Shown: positions 1-11,550 of the stretch, one piece after another
Numbering within the stretch: the first letter of the stretch is position 1
How the letters are laid out: every line of letters starts with the position of its first letter
Origin: Macrolepiota albuminosa
Taxonomy: Eukaryota > Basidiomycota > Agaricomycetes > Agaricales > Agaricaceae
DNA: 64,000 nucleotides
Direction: 5' to 3'
NCBI GenBank assembly: GCA_027475525.1
Contig: JAMWFC010000049.1
Location: 1,303,297-1,367,296 of the forward strand
Made by a program: the position numbers and the translations under genes
The notes under the pieces: generated by a model
What the model saw: the letters and a program-made list of their open reading frames with translations, nothing else
What the model was told of the DNA's origin: nothing
Database searches by the model: none

Positions 1-1179
1 TCCCTGGTCATCTATCCAGGAGTGTCCCTGGCGCTTCAGGTCTTGGTTTCGCATGCGCTGATAAGCTACTCTCTCCGCGAACTTATCAGCCAACGGCACT
101 TGATTCATCAGTGGAACATTCTCCACTGATTCCTGTTTTGTGGGAGGGTGTCTTGGCTCCACCGCTTCGGGTAGGTTACTATCTACCACAGGTATGGTAG
201 ACACCGATTCAGTTGTCGACAGAGGTCTCCTTCGCTGACCTCTGAATACATTCTGTCTTTGTGCTGCAGCGAACCTGGCAGCAAACTGCTCGTCAGACTC
301 TCCTGCTTGCTGGGGCGCATATATATTGCTTATTGCCTCTTCCAGATGGGGAGACAACTCTGGTTTTGCCACCGGGGGTATATTCGGGATCAAGTTTGCC
401 CCCTCTGGAGTCGAGGCAGCTGATCCTCGATTAGCCTTGCGATACATATATGCTTGGGCTTCCAGCTCAAGAATCTGAACGTACAATGTAATGTATTCAA
501 CAGTATTCAACTGAGGTACATTTTCACCTCTAGCCTGTATCAACCGTATGTGCTTCAGTACATACAGTCCTAGTCGAGCACGCGTGGTATCCTTTGTAAT
601 GCTAGGGTATCTCTTCCATAGCATAGCACACTGAACCTGAAGGGTGGACTCACTCCGTCCACTCTCTTCGTCGTCGGATGTTTCGTCTTCCCAATGTACT
701 GCCGGCGTCCTTTGCTCAGGAATTGTCGTTTCCTGTGGCACTCCGGATCCCTGCTGACGTTGCGTCATGGGAGTGGATTCAGTTGGAGCTCTCCAACTGC
801 CCGCCTCTTGCCTCGGCATCTTCCCCAGAAAGTACGACGAAGGTCTGCGACCTTCGATAGGTCCCTGAGCACTACTCCTGCTCTGGGATTGCCGCCCTGA
901 CCTGCCAGTCTGCATGGAAGATTCATGATCCCTGCCGAACTGCTGTTCCAGGTCTTCCACACTTGCCCCTGGTCTCGCTGCACCGCTTGGCGCAGCTGTC
1001 GGCCGCACTTCACTCCATTGCGTCCCTCCTGGCATTCCCTGAGGCTGCCGGGAAGGCTCGGCCTCTGTATTTTCTGACCCGGGACGACCCGGGTCAGTCA
1101 CCGCAGATTGAGGATATGCCAACGACTGGTTGATGGTCTCACCATCGCGTGTTGGTTCAGTAGATTGATTGGTCTCCAT
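1..1179 (-). CDS. Open gag ORF of a Ty3/gypsy-type element (B1), C-terminus off window
   Basis: Reading the minus strand from an ATG at 1179 gives 393 codons without a stop to the window edge, so it is C-terminally truncated only by the window. The protein is hydrophilic and rich in Pro, Gln, Ser and Arg, with an acidic stretch (TSDDEESG). A conserved block follows that starts WKRYPSITKDTTRARLGLYV and is also found in the gags at 7268-9313 and 45699-46434. A second copy at 48057-50329 carries the later gag block ending in AKAWF-HHVLHYNC, which is the usual capsid-like gag end in Agaricomycete gypsy elements. Its role would be to form virus-like particles for reverse transcription. The ORF keeps many CpG sites, unlike its neighbours, so it is probably a young copy. 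The family call is from recalled gag motifs. Confidence 0.82.
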   Translation of the reverse strand, partial: METNQSTEPTRDGETINQSLAYPQSAVTDPGRPGSENTEAEPSRQPQGMPGGTQWSEVRPTAAPSGAARPGASVEDLEQQFGRDHESSMQTGRSGRQSQSRSSAQGPIEGRRPSSYFLGKMPRQEAGSWRAPTESTPMTQRQQGSGVPQETTIPEQRTPAVHWEDETSDDEESGRSESTLQVQCAMLWKRYPSITKDTTRARLGLYVLKHIRLIQARGENVPQLNTVEYITLYVQILELEAQAYMYRKANRGSAASTPEGANLIPNIPPVAKPELSPHLEEAISNIYAPQQAGESDEQFAARFAAAQRQNVFRGQRRRPLSTTESVSTIPVVDSNLPEAVEPRHPPTKQESVENVPLMNQVPLADKFAERVAYQRMRNQDLKRQGHSWIDDQG

Positions 1180-1328
1180 CCAATCAAGTGTTGCTACGTC
1201 TCGTTCTACCCGGAAGCGTGCGTCAAAGAAGTTGATACACTGTTCGATGCAATCACAGTCTAGGCTATCAGTCTAGACCCGTAGTCTTGTCCGTAGTATC
1301 AGAATTGAACCCGAAAGGTTCAAAAAAG

Positions 1329-1519
1329 TGAAACAAAGTCAAGTATAAGGTTTAGCCTTACGGTCACACCACAGAACCAGATCGATATTCGATTCTAGTA
1401 CTACGAGTATGACAGTAAAATTGGCTGCCTTATGTAAGGCAGCCAGCATGTATGTAGAGTAATAATAATTAACTAATATAAGTGTATATTAATTAATTAA
1501 CTAAGTATAATCTGTTACA
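1329..1519 (-). repeat. 5' LTR of gag element B1
   Basis: Read on the minus strand this 191-base segment starts TGTAACAG and ends GTTTCA. It lies just upstream of the gag ORF. An almost identical 192-base segment sits in the same place beside the second gag copy (50480-50671). The segment just inside it begins TTTTTTGAACC; the related elements at 7190 and 45592 begin similarly. Its outer edge interrupts the gypsy gag at 1520, so the insertion is nested. Confidence 0.7.
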
Positions 1520-2497
1520 GGCCCCCGGGGGCAGTGTTGGCACTGCAGAGGGAGCAGAGAGGCTGGGAGGGTGGAACACGGCTGCTACTGGGCAGGGGAA
1601 GGAGATCCGAGGATGCAGGGCTATTGCAGTGGCTGGAGCTTGGTGCAGACTGCGCTTAAGTTCCATGAGCTGCCACTGGTCCCAGGCCACTCGGTACCAG
1701 GAGGCGACTTGGTTGTCGGCTGGACGTCCTTCTGCGAGGTTGTCAATGCGCTCCATCAGAGTGGATTGGAGCCCTTCCCGGAAGGTGAGGCAGAGTTGCA
1801 GTCTATCCGGGTACTCGGCCTGCTCAACTAGTGCCCAGAAAGAATCGATGTATTCGTCCAGCGAGCGCTTCTCTTGTCTGTATTGATCCCTATCTCGGAG
1901 GACCAGCGCAGCTGCCTTGGCTGGGTTCCAGAGAAAGAACTCATCCTGGAACTCCTGCTCGAATGCGGCCCAGTTTGCAAACCCCGCAACGCCTCCAGGG
2001 CGTCGGAAAACCCGCAGTGCATAGGTGGCCGCTCTCCCAGACTTCATGTAGGAGAGAACCTATGCAATTTTTAGGTCATCAGAGACGAAGTCGTCCCTGC
2101 AGAGCTGGATATAGGTGAGGCACGACTGTAGAAATTGTTCTCCAGTCACACGGTCACCATCGTAGGCATCTGGGATTGCCAGTCAGGGAAGGAGTGCACA
2201 TGGGGTCCCTTGGGCCGTCGGAGGACTCAGAGCGGATGACTGAACAGCGGGGGGCAGTTCCGCTGCTGGAGTTGCTGTAGCAACCAAGGGAATGGTGTTT
2301 AGACGCTCTAGGAGTGCCCGGAGGGAGTCGGAGATGGTTTCAGTGGTTTGTCGGAGGGTGGAGAGTTTGGTGGTGTGGTGAGTGAGGGAAGCTTGAGTAA
2401 GCTGCACTTGAGCCTCCAGGTGGAGCAAGCAAGTCCAGGCTTTGTCCTGAGGAGCTGTAGCATCCAGAGGAGTGTCTGAAGAGGCGAGCTGAGACAT
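1520..2497 (-). pseudogene. Gypsy gag (element A1), broken
   Basis: One reading frame runs from an ATG at 2497 to 1520, with two internal stops: a TGA near 2182, and a TAG near 2066 where a Trp is expected before VLSYMKSG. The N-terminal part has a coiled-coil-like helix. The later part is a Retrotrans_gag-type domain (FANWAAFEQEFQDEFF, then RSLDEYIDSFWALVEQAEY). The same protein, more decayed, is at 13418-14149. The frame is cut at 1520 by the LTR of element B1. The 5' LTR of A1 follows at 2605-2934, in the expected order. The zinc knuckle and pol are missing or outside the window. Confidence 0.8.
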
Positions 2498-2604
2498 AGA
2501 AGGCCCAGATGCTTAAAATGGTAGAGAAGCGGCAGATAGGAGCCAGAGAATTCTTCTGACAGCTATGGGGGGCTTCCAGACTGGAATTAGGAGACTTGTT
2601 CTGC

Positions 2605-2934
2605 TGTAAGGGCGACCTCTAGGGGCTGCAGCTAATCACGCAACTGGCAGAGGGAAATCCAAAGTGTATTAGAGCCAGTAACGACAGTACAATCAATAAC
2701 TAATCACCTGGCAGAGAGAAATCCAAAGAGAACAAGTCTAAGGATTCCTCTGCCAGTGTGGCACATCAGTATGGGGGCGGAAAGGCATGGGAGCGACTGT
2801 ACAGTATCCAACGGCTAGCTCTGGGAGGCCTGAAGAACTCTGGGGCATGGGAAATGCTCTGGAGTTCTCCAGAATTCCAGAAAAGGAAATTGTGACCAGA
2901 CAACAAGCAGAGTAGAGCGAGGAGTCCCCTGACA
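2605..2934 (-). repeat. 5' LTR of gypsy family A, internally shortened
   Basis: On the plus strand it begins TGTAAGGGCGACC and ends CCCCTGACA, the same ends as the family A LTRs at 14150, 16290 and 48997. It is only 330 bases against about 500-518, so the middle (the promoter half) has been lost. It stands upstream of the gag at 1520-2497. Confidence 0.75.
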
Positions 2935-3379
2935 TATGCTATGTAATCAAGATTCAACAAATTGGCCCTAAGGTATCCACTCTCTAGAAATTCTGATTAC
3001 AATGAGTCAGTGTCCTTTTCCTTGTACTCCTCCTTTTTATACCCTTAAATTAGAGCATGGACCATTATCCAGCTTTTTATTATAGCATGTGTGATTTCTT
3101 AGGTGCTATATGGTCCTTTCTTGTTGTCAAAATGCTGAGGCTTAATTGATTAGCCCCTTTTGTTATCTCCTTTTGCTATCTCTTTTTGATCATGTCTTCT
3201 TCATTTGACTGCTGAAGCTATTTTTAGAGCTCTTTTATATAATACAGTCTTATTTTGTTGCTTCCTGCTTTTTGCTATCTTTTTCTATGCTCTGCTTTTG
3301 CTTTCCTGCTTCTTTACTATCCTCTGACCTGTTTCTCTTTTGTTCTGACATACATAGTTTTAACTCTGTATGTCGTATC
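2935..3379. other. No gene seen
   Basis: This T-rich stretch lies between the family A LTR and the DDE transposase relic. No open frame with a recognisable product was found. It may be the decayed 3' end of the transposase element or older LTR remains. Confidence 0.4.
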
Positions 3380-5140
3380 AGTGATCCATGTGCAGATAAT
3401 TGGTCAAAAATGAAGAGAGCTTAGCATTGTGGGGGCTGTTTCTCAAAAACATCAATTGCATATTTAACTTGATTTAGCAGCTATGTACAATCCTACCAGG
3501 CATCACCATTTGAGCCTGGATAGATGATCTTGTAAGCTTCATCAACAATCTTTCCATCAGCATTGAGATGAACAAGTTGTCCAGTCTCAGATGTGATGAA
3601 CTCTGACACATCCACAACCTTTCTTCTGAAGCATTGTCTGGTTCTCACTCAACCTGAAATATTATATGAATACTGAATTGAACATTGCAAAAATCTAGTA
3701 CTCATCATGTGCTGTGTTTGTACTCATTAGCAGTAACATATGATTCATCCTGGAACAGTGGGATGATCTCTTGCTGCCCATCCTCCAGCACTGGTAGCAC
3801 CCTTATCAAGTCAGGCCCCTTATATTTTGCCATGCAAACCTCAAATGCAGCTATCTGAGGCAAAAAGACATCATGGCAATAGGCAACAACATCCTCTTGC
3901 TCATGCCCATCTATATAAACTCCTTTCCAAAGTGTTTTTAACTTCCACCCCAGTCTTTTCAACCATTGACAAGAAGTTTGTTCACTCAATGGAGCTTTTA
4001 GTGCAATATTTAGAGAGGAGAAGATTGTGGTATTGATAGCTTGAAAAAATCAATGAGAGGTGACTGTTCCAGGAGTTTGAAGATTAAGCCAGTTGAGGGT
4101 GGCATTTCTAATTTCTTCATTAGCAAGCAAGGTGCATGCTTTATGTGTCCTACCATGGTGTTCTTCTGGAAGCTGCTTCCAAATGTCATAGTGTCAAGCA
4201 AGTGCACCAAGCTGATGAGAAAAGTGAACACCTTCAGCTTCACTCCACTGTTGTGCAATCTCTGTGCTAGCAGCCATGCACCCATATCCCTTTATTCTCA
4301 AAGTTGCAAAGTTATAAAGAACTATCAGCTGATTCAAATTTGACATTGGCAACTTTTTCTTACCCTTCTTCAAGTCCTCCTTGATCTGCTCTTGTAATGC
4401 ATCCCATGGCTTCACTTTCAATGAACTGGAAATGATGGCCTCATTCACCTCCTCCCAAGCCTCCTCTTTGATCTCTTCCAAAGACAGAGGTGGAATCTGA
4501 TACTCAACTGTTTCCTTCCAAACTTGTACTTCAGCCTCTGATAGAACCTGGACCTCAACACTTTCCTTATAAACTTGTACTTTAGTATCACTGCATTCAG
4601 AGATACAAGGCTCTTCAATTGATGACTATATGGTAAATTTGAAAGTATCCAACTTTCTCTGATTTTTCCATGTTTTCTTATAGTGATAAGCAGTTCTTGA
4701 ATGCTTGCTCATTACATCAGGACCTTTTATATATGACTTTGTCCTCTCTATCATTGGGTAAATCTTTAATTTTTTATACATCAACTTGACATTAACCTTG
4801 TTTATTGTTTGCCTTCTTTACTGTGTACAAAAACCAATCTGGATCCTGAGGATCTTTGCCATGTGCCCTTGCTAAACCAACTATCATCCTGCCAAGATCC
4901 TTGTCATCCTAGCATGCATCATCACTTCCAATTACAACATTGTCTTCCTCCTCATCTGAGTCTGCTCTGTTCTCCTTATTCAAATTGAGTAGCTCTTCTT
5001 TATCTTGTTCCTCCCATTCTGATGTTATTGCAGCAGCTCCTTTAGAAACATCATTCCTTGTCAAACCACAATCAATGTCAGATTCGCTGTCTGATCCAGA
5101 TAAAGAAGCCTGGTCAACAAATGTTTTGGTGGTATAACTA
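3380..5140 (-). pseudogene. DDE-superfamily transposase relic of a basidiomycete family
   Basis: A single minus-strand frame can be followed across most of this stretch. It starts with an acidic N-terminus (near 5140-4930), then DDKDLGRMIVGLARAHGKDP near 4880, KSYIKGPDVMSKHSRT near 4730, and KPWDALQEQIKEDLKKGKKK near 4400. Next comes a helical block IAQQWSEAEGVHFSHQ, then GWKLKTLWKGVYIDGHEQED near 3940. The catalytic-type FQDESYVTANEY follows near 3730 and FIFDQLSAHGS near 3400. From recall these blocks match a repeat-encoded transposase common in Agaricomycetes. An intron-like junction precedes the last block. In-frame TGA codons (for example after HQLGALA and after GTVTSH) stand where Arg-like codons would be expected, so the gene is dead. 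The exact superfamily name is uncertain. Confidence 0.75.
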
Positions 5141-5879
5141 ACTTTGTTGTGCTTTGAGAAAGAATTTGGATTAGCTGGATTGTTACAAAGCCCAGGAGTA
5201 TTTCAACAGTATTTTGCAGGATGTCTTAGTGCCATTTTGCAGCTGGAGTGGAGAAAATCTGTTTTTTTTTTGTTGATTTTTGATATATTTTTTAAGTTTG
5301 ATTTTGGGCTTATAATTGAAAAAAAATTTCTTTGATTTATGGTCCATGCAACAAAAGCTGTTGACTGGCATATTTTGTATATTTTTCTCAATTTCTTTCA
5401 GCAAGTTGGCTAAATTTTTGAGTTCAAATTCATAAAATTTAAAAAATACAAAAAAATGCTCATAGAAATCAAAGAAGAATGTCTAAAGAAGTGTATTCTA
5501 ACTATTTTTTAGGGCTGCAACTGATTGTAGGAGGCTACCTAATTGTGTCAAAAAAATTGGTCATATTTCGCTGTCTACAACTGTAGATCTGGCAAATCTA
5601 GGTTGCTGATCATGATCAAACCAAATTGGATGATGCTGGCTATTACCTCATTTTCAAAGTCAAGATCAGATGCACAAGAAACACAATGTTGTGTGTAGAA
5701 AAGAGATTTATTGGATAGCTACAGATACTATATAACTACAAGATTGCCTCAATAGCATTATTTACTTTGTCTATCTTGGAATCTAGCACAGAGATTTCAA
5801 CATCTGGGCTTTTAATAGGTAGCTAAGAAAAATGGAAATTAAGTGCAAAATCAGAGCAGATTAAGATAAGAAGATGAAC
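5141..5879. other. AT-rich spacer, nothing recognised
   Basis: Long A and T runs and short ORFs only. It lies upstream of the transposase relic and could hold its terminal repeat, but no inverted repeat partner was found by eye. Confidence 0.4.
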
Positions 5880-6140
5880 CAACTTAAGAGAGGAACTGAC
5901 TTGCAGTTCTTTTATATGGATTTTAGCATCAGAGATTGCTTGCTTGTCAAGTGCAGCCTGGATGGCCTCATGACATGCAAGAAGCTGCTTGCAGCATTGT
6001 TGAGCCAAGTCCAGTGCAAAAAGCTGTTGGCAAGCTGTCTGTTCAAGCTCCTGGAGGTAGTCTCAGAGAGTGGCACATGAGACTTTGCCATTCTTGGCAA
6101 GGATGCAGTTGGTCTTATCAAGGAGCACTTGTGTGCAAGA
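5880..6140 (-). pseudogene. Unrecognised helical exon remnant
   Basis: The minus strand reads as an 80-90 residue helical, Gln/Leu/Ala-rich segment beginning DKTNCILAKNGKVSCATL and running on through QQCCKQLLACHEAIQAALDK to HIKELQ. One TGA breaks it near 6080, in a position where CGA is likely. A GT splice-donor-like sequence follows the last codons. I do not recognise the family. Heptad-like Leu and Gln spacing suggests a coiled coil. It may belong with the exons at 6590-7068. Confidence 0.35.
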
Positions 6141-6589
6141 TCTGTCAGGTCAATAGGAGGCTAGGGTAAAAGGTGAGAAAGAAATTGACTCAATCAGGGA
6201 GCTCCTAAAAGAGTCAATTTGAGAGTCACCAGTAATTCAATGGCAACACAAGTAGAGAGATGATGTTTTCATAACATTTTATCTTTAAAAAATAAAATGT
6301 ATTTCTTTCTTACATATTGCCCTAAGAAAAAAAATAAAAGTATCTAAGAGAAAAATTAAAAAAAGAGATTAAATTCTTCCAAGCCTAGTTCTATGAGAAA
6401 TATGATTTCTATATCTTTAGGCAATATAGAAAGAACAATTATAAATATTTTCAGTGTGTTTACATTGGCAAAAAGATGGTAAAAAGATGTGATTTTATAA
6501 TAGAAAACAGTCAGAAAATAAGTCAAGTTTTTCTTAACTTTTATACTGAGAAAATGCTTATGTATTTCTCAAGGAAACATGTCATGAAA

Positions 6590-7068
6590 GTTACATAACA
6601 TGTTTTTCTTTAAATTTTTCCAAAGAAAACAGCTTCCACTGCCAGCAGTACTTGGCACATTTATTATTGATTAACTTTAAGATGGTGTCAGCAAAAATAC
6701 ACCAGTTTTTAATGGTAGAGAAAAATTGTGTGAGGCAATGTTTGATGCAGTCCTGGACCTTGTAGAGAGCATCATGAAGGCCAGGCTGCTTAGCAATGAG
6801 AGGAAAGTCTGAGTAATCCACAAAGATCTAGGACAATATGCAAAAGTTAAATTTGGAATCAGGGCCAAAAATAGAAGTGATGCACTAATTTGGCAGCTCT
6901 GACATGCCAGGACACTAAGCCAGACATCTCTTTTGTAAGAGCTTCCTCACAGAGATGGGTGACAGCAGTACCAAAAGCAGCAACATGCTTGATGGATTTG
7001 ATGTGTTGATCCTCGTCTGTAATGGAGTTACACTTGTTACTAGCATCAACGATGCTATAAGCATTCAT
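6590..7068 (-). pseudogene. Unrecognised two-exon gene remnant
   Basis: On the minus strand an ATG at 7068 opens about 60 codons (through LVSWHVRAAKL). The frame then meets a GT near 6885 and an AG near 6830. Splicing this short, intron-like piece joins the frame to IFVDYSDFPLIAKQPGLHDA, which runs to a stop near 6591. The short intron is of fungal type. The product is helical with no motif I can name. A decayed LTR (7079-7189) starts just above the ATG, so the original 5' end may be lost. Confidence 0.35.
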
Positions 7069-7078
7069 TAGAGTATTA

Positions 7079-7189
7079 TGTAAGACAACATCTTGTATTC
7101 ACTCTAGTTCTAGTCCATCCGATACTGCGGTCTGATTCAGCACTGTGTGAAACACACAAGATAGTTCTGACTCGTAATCAACGGTTATA
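7079..7189 (+). repeat. Partial LTR of gag element C
   Basis: It runs from TGTAAGACAAC to GGTTATA, directly before a T-run followed by GAATC. The same junction (GTTACA then a T-run and GAATCC) marks the LTR end at 45591. It is shorter than the about 200-base relatives, so it is probably truncated or its start is misjudged. Confidence 0.4.
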
Positions 7190-7267
7190 TTTTTTTGAAT
7201 CTTCTGCTATCTAGACTCTAGGCTTGTTACCAACTAGGCAACTTTCATCAAACCCTCTCGATTTCTG

Positions 7268-9313
7268 TTGGCATCACGTCAAAAACGTGCTTCCATGACT
7301 GGCTCTCTTGATCTGGACCCTCCGTTCCCAGCTGCAGACACAGGTGACCTACCTGTACTTCAAGCTGTAAAGATGCAATCCGTGTCTGCATACCAACCTC
7401 TGCCAAAGCAGGATGAAAAGATACCTCGCAATGTCAGCACAAGCTTTGGAATGCTGGGTGGGCTATCCATACCATGGATGATGTCCATTGTACGGCCTGG
7501 TGGTAAACCAGGAGAGAGATCTGTGGTTTCAGGAGTGTCGCTGCCAGCGAGCCAAATGCCTTCACTGATGTACCCAGTACTGCCCGAGAGCGCATCAGCT
7601 CAGTCCGAAGGTCAACTGGACCTTACCCAGTACTCAGAATTGGTACAAGGCAGCACGTTTGTGCATAGTACTCCATTTCAGATGGTGCCAACTAAGCGAT
7701 ATGTGGAGTATGTGGCAGATGCGGCCACTGAACCAGGACCGTCGTTGTTGACAACACAAGAACAAAAGTAAGGACCAGCAATAGTGGTCAGTAGGGAGGA
7801 CAACGAGGTCATGAGGTTGAAAAAGGCGTCACCAGTGCCTGGACTTCTAGAGTTGCACAGAAGGGCCAGCAAACAGCCGCAGGTGAGGCATAAAGGCCTC
7901 AGGAGAGCCCTGGACTTAGAATCTGAGCTGGAATCCTCAGATGATGAGAAAAGTAAGAGGTCACATTCGACCCTGTCTATTTAGCTGCAGCTAGTGTTGG
8001 ACCAATATCCATCGGTTGTGAAGGAATTGACATGAAAGCATCTGCAGCTTTACATAGTAAAGCACCTACAGTTACTGGCTGCTAGGAGTCACAATGTACC
8101 TCGTGCAGATTCGACTGAATATATCGAATTGTTTGTGCGTATCTTCGAACTCGAAGTGGTGGAATACCTCAAGCATAAAGCGGTGCAAGGATCAGCAGTC
8201 TCAATGGCCACTCCAGCCGACTCAGTGGAATGCGAAATGAGTGTGCGCTGATGAGCGCCATTAATTGCAGATGCAATGGAACTGCTCAATGCACCTCGTC
8301 AGGCCAATGAGTCTCAGCAAGACTATGTTAGGTGTCAGAATGCTGCAAACCGGCAACGCATTGTCAGCAGAGTGCCTCAGCAGGCATTATCTGAGGTAGA
8401 GACTGTGACGATGACTCTGGCAGAGCCAGAGGCACTACTTGCAGTGCAAAAGGTTAAGACACCTCAAAAGCAGGTTACTATCAAGGAAGAGGTGGACGAA
8501 GTCCACATTCTTGAGGAGCAAACACAACCACAACACGTAGCACGACGTGTCCACCTAGTGGACAACTGGAATGAGCGTGTTAATTACCAGAGGATATGCA
8601 ACCAGGACTTGCATGATCATGGTGAGTCATTGATTGATGACCAGGGGGTAGCCTTTGAAGGGCGTGAGGGTGTAACACCTGTCGATGACATGCAGCAACA
8701 ATTCACGGCTTGAACTGCTGAACCGGACAGAGATCCAGGTGGTAGTGATGATAGTAGTGATCACTACAAGAGGAGGGAGCCAAATCATCGCAATAATGAC
8801 AGTGGAGGTCGTGATCATAGGAATAACGATTGAGACAATAATAATCATTGTAATGGTGGCAGGCATGATGGTAGATTACCAGCCAAGCAAGAAGTGAGGC
8901 AACAGCCCACCCCAAGGCCAGAAAGAACGGCCAATGAACACCTGTTTCACAGTCCACAGGCATTTTTGAGGCCTGCACTGCATGAGTTGTGTGAAACTAT
9001 GCCAGGAATGAATGAGGCTGTCAGAATCCATATGGATCATATGCATGACCATCTCACTTGTCTGGTGGATGACTCCCTTGGAGTCAGGTTTAAATTCCCT
9101 GCAGGGATAAGTCTCTGCAAATCCAATGGTAAGCACATACATGCATATGCTGGAGGGCATAGGTTCTTCCAATTGGAGGACTGGGCCATGGACGTCTGCT
9201 ACCACCTGGCAGCCTGCTGCTATGGTGGAGACGGACGACATGGACCAGGAAAGAATATTTGTGCTACACGAATTTATAGAGGGAGAGGCTCGGAATTGGT
9301 TCTGTTGCCATGT
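7268..9313 (+). pseudogene. Gypsy-type gag (element C), decayed
   Basis: One plus-strand frame carries the gag through several stops (near 7769, 7982 and 8711). A frameshift near 9235 then moves the last block, ERIFVLHEFIEGEARNWF, into another frame. The order matches the gag at 48057-50329: a Pro/Ser-rich N-terminus, an acidic ESSDDEKSK patch, the conserved block QYPSVVKELT-KHLQLYIVKH, IDDQG, and the capsid-like end DWAMDVCYHLAACCYGGD. It is cut at about 9313, where a tandem repeat array starts, and pol is absent. CpG sites are fewer than in the intact gag at 1-1179, consistent with greater age. Confidence 0.75.
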
Positions 9314-10530
9314 CCTTGTTCTTGGGCTAGAAGACCAGGATTTGAGCAGATTACTTTGGTCCAAAAGGAAAATATGTTCCTAGACCTATTTTGCAGGGCA
9401 ACCAACCTACCACTAAGTCACATGATTTCTGGATCCCTCTTTATGGCCCCATCAATAAAGGGGCTTAACAGTTGTTTTTTTGCAGCACTAAATTGTGAAT
9501 ATTTCAAGAACCACTATGGTATATGCTAGACTTGTAGGTTGGTTGCCAACCAGCTTTCTGAAGGCTATCCAATGATATCCTGATTTTCCAATTCTGCCTA
9601 GTAGTTCATGAGAAAATCCAGGAACAATGGAAATTTTTGTTGTTGTATGTTATTAAAATAGCATACTCCTTGTTCCTGGGATAAAAGACTAGAATTTGAG
9701 CGGATCACTTTGGTCCAACAGAAAAATATGTTCCTAGACCTATTCTGCTAGGCAACCAACCAGCCATTAAGTCACATGACCTCTGGATCCTTTGCTATAG
9801 CCCAATCAATAAGGAGGTGTAAAAGTTGATTTTTCAAATAATAAATTGAACATATCACAGTAGCTACCATAGCATATGCTAGACTTGTGAGTTTGTAGAA
9901 ACTCAGTTTTCCAAGAGCTATCCAATGATATCCTGATATTACCATTCTGCCCAGTAGTTCATGAGATAATCCAGGAACATTGCAAATTTATAATGTTTTA
10001 TATTATTAAAATAGCATACTTCTTGTTCCTGGGATAAAAGACTAAGATTTGAGCGGATCACTTTGGTCCAACAAGGAAATATGTTCCTAGACCTATTCTT
10101 CTGGGCAACCAACCAGCCATTAAGTCACATGACCTCTGGATCCTTTGCTATGGCCCAATCAATAAGTAGGTGTAAAAGTTGATTTTCCAAATAATAAATT
10201 GAAAATATGACAGTGGCTATCATAACATATGCTAGACCTGTGGGATGGTGGAAGTCCAGGTTTTCAATGGCTATCCAATGGTACCCTGTTTTTTCACTTC
10301 TGCACAGTAGTTCATGAGATAATCCAGGAACATTGCAAATTTATAACATTTTATATTTTAAAAATAGTATACTCTTTGTTTCTGGACTGGCAGTCTAGCA
10401 TTTGAGTAGATCACTCAAGTCCAACAGAAAAATATGGTCCTAGACCTATTTTCCTTTTCTACCAATCAGCCAATAAGTCACATGAGCTCTGGATTCTTTG
10501 CTATAGTCCAATCAACAAGAATGTCTATTA
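9313..10530. repeat. Satellite-like tandem array, period 353-354 bases, about 3.4 units
   Basis: The marker ATATGTTCCTAGACC recurs at 9372, 9726 and 10079. A variant is at 10432. The spacings are 354, 353 and 353 bases. Each unit also contains a TTGTTCCTGGG-like sequence, CACATGA plus TCTGGATCC, and CCAATGATATCC-like sequence. The first unit begins where gag homology stops, and the last fades near 10530. Confidence 0.9.
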
Positions 10531-10559
10531 GTATGACATAGAAAATCAACTGTTGATTT

Positions 10560-10930
10560 TTGTCCTTCAGGGACAAAAGGACAAAAACAACCACACATGT
10601 CACTGGCACTCAGAGAGCGACACAGGCACTGCTGAGTAAGAGACAAGGACAATGCTGACTAAAAGATGAAAGAATGATGCTGACTAAGGGACGAGAATGA
10701 AAGGATGATGCTGACTAAGGGTCAAAAGGACAAGGACAAGAGGAGAACTTCAAGGACAACCTCAGGGACGTTCTCAAGGACAATGCTGACTAAGAGACAG
10801 AAGGACAACACTGACTAAGGGACGCAAGGACAGTGTTGACTAAGGGACAAGGACAATGCTGACTAAGGGTCAAAAGGACGACTCTAGAGACAGAAGAACA
10901 ACTCTGACTAAGAGACAAAATGACAGCAAT
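10560..10930. repeat. Minisatellite with core GCTGACTAAGGGAC
   Basis: About ten imperfect copies of a 25-35 base unit built from ACAATGCTGACTAAGGGACA-like sequence fill this stretch. It directly follows the 353-base array. Confidence 0.85.
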
Positions 10931-11004
10931 CAGCCTCATCCTTTGTCCTTCTAAAATCAACATGCTGAACTCTACCAGCATATTTATAAAAATAGCAATT
11001 GCAG

Positions 11005-11550
11005 AAAAGGTAATTGACATACTTAATAGTCTGAGAAGTTCATGCCATATGTTCAGTCCTGAGTTAAAAGAAGATGATAAACATACTGAATAGTCTGAGA
11101 AGTTTACATCACCTGGTTAGCCTTGAGCTAGAATATAGATAAAAGAGGTAATAGACATATTGAATAATTTAAGCAGGTTATGCCACTTTGTCAGCCTTGA
11201 GTTGGGCTGTGCAAATAATGTTGAGAATCAGATCAGACAATGACTTTTTGATTTGAATTTGAAATGTTGAGAAATAAGCACTAAGCACTTGGTGTGTTTA
11301 TTTAAAGGAGTAGTACTGCAAAATATGTTAGTGGATAAAAGGACATTGGATTTACAAGGTGGATTGAGTCATTGTTACATGATTTGTTAAAGGCATGTGT
11401 GGATTCAAGTTGGTGGTTGTTTGTTAAAGATACATCATTTAATAAAAATAGTAATCACAGAAGAGGGAATTGAATGTACTAATAGTTTGAGATGCTTATG
11501 CTACCTGGTCAGTCTTGAGCTGAGCTGTGCAGGTAATATTGAATTAAAAA
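11005..11550. repeat. Imperfect repeat of about 70-75 bases
   Basis: A unit with CATACTGAATAGTCTGAGAAG and then CAGCCTTGAGTTG-like sequence appears near 11015, 11085 and 11155, and again near 11470. The fourth copy is separated from the others by about 230 bases of unique sequence. Confidence 0.65.

Noticed and set aside
8627..8978. His/Ile-rich minus-strand ORFs
   Set aside because: They are antisense shadows of the Asn/Asp-rich linker in the gag at 7268-9313.
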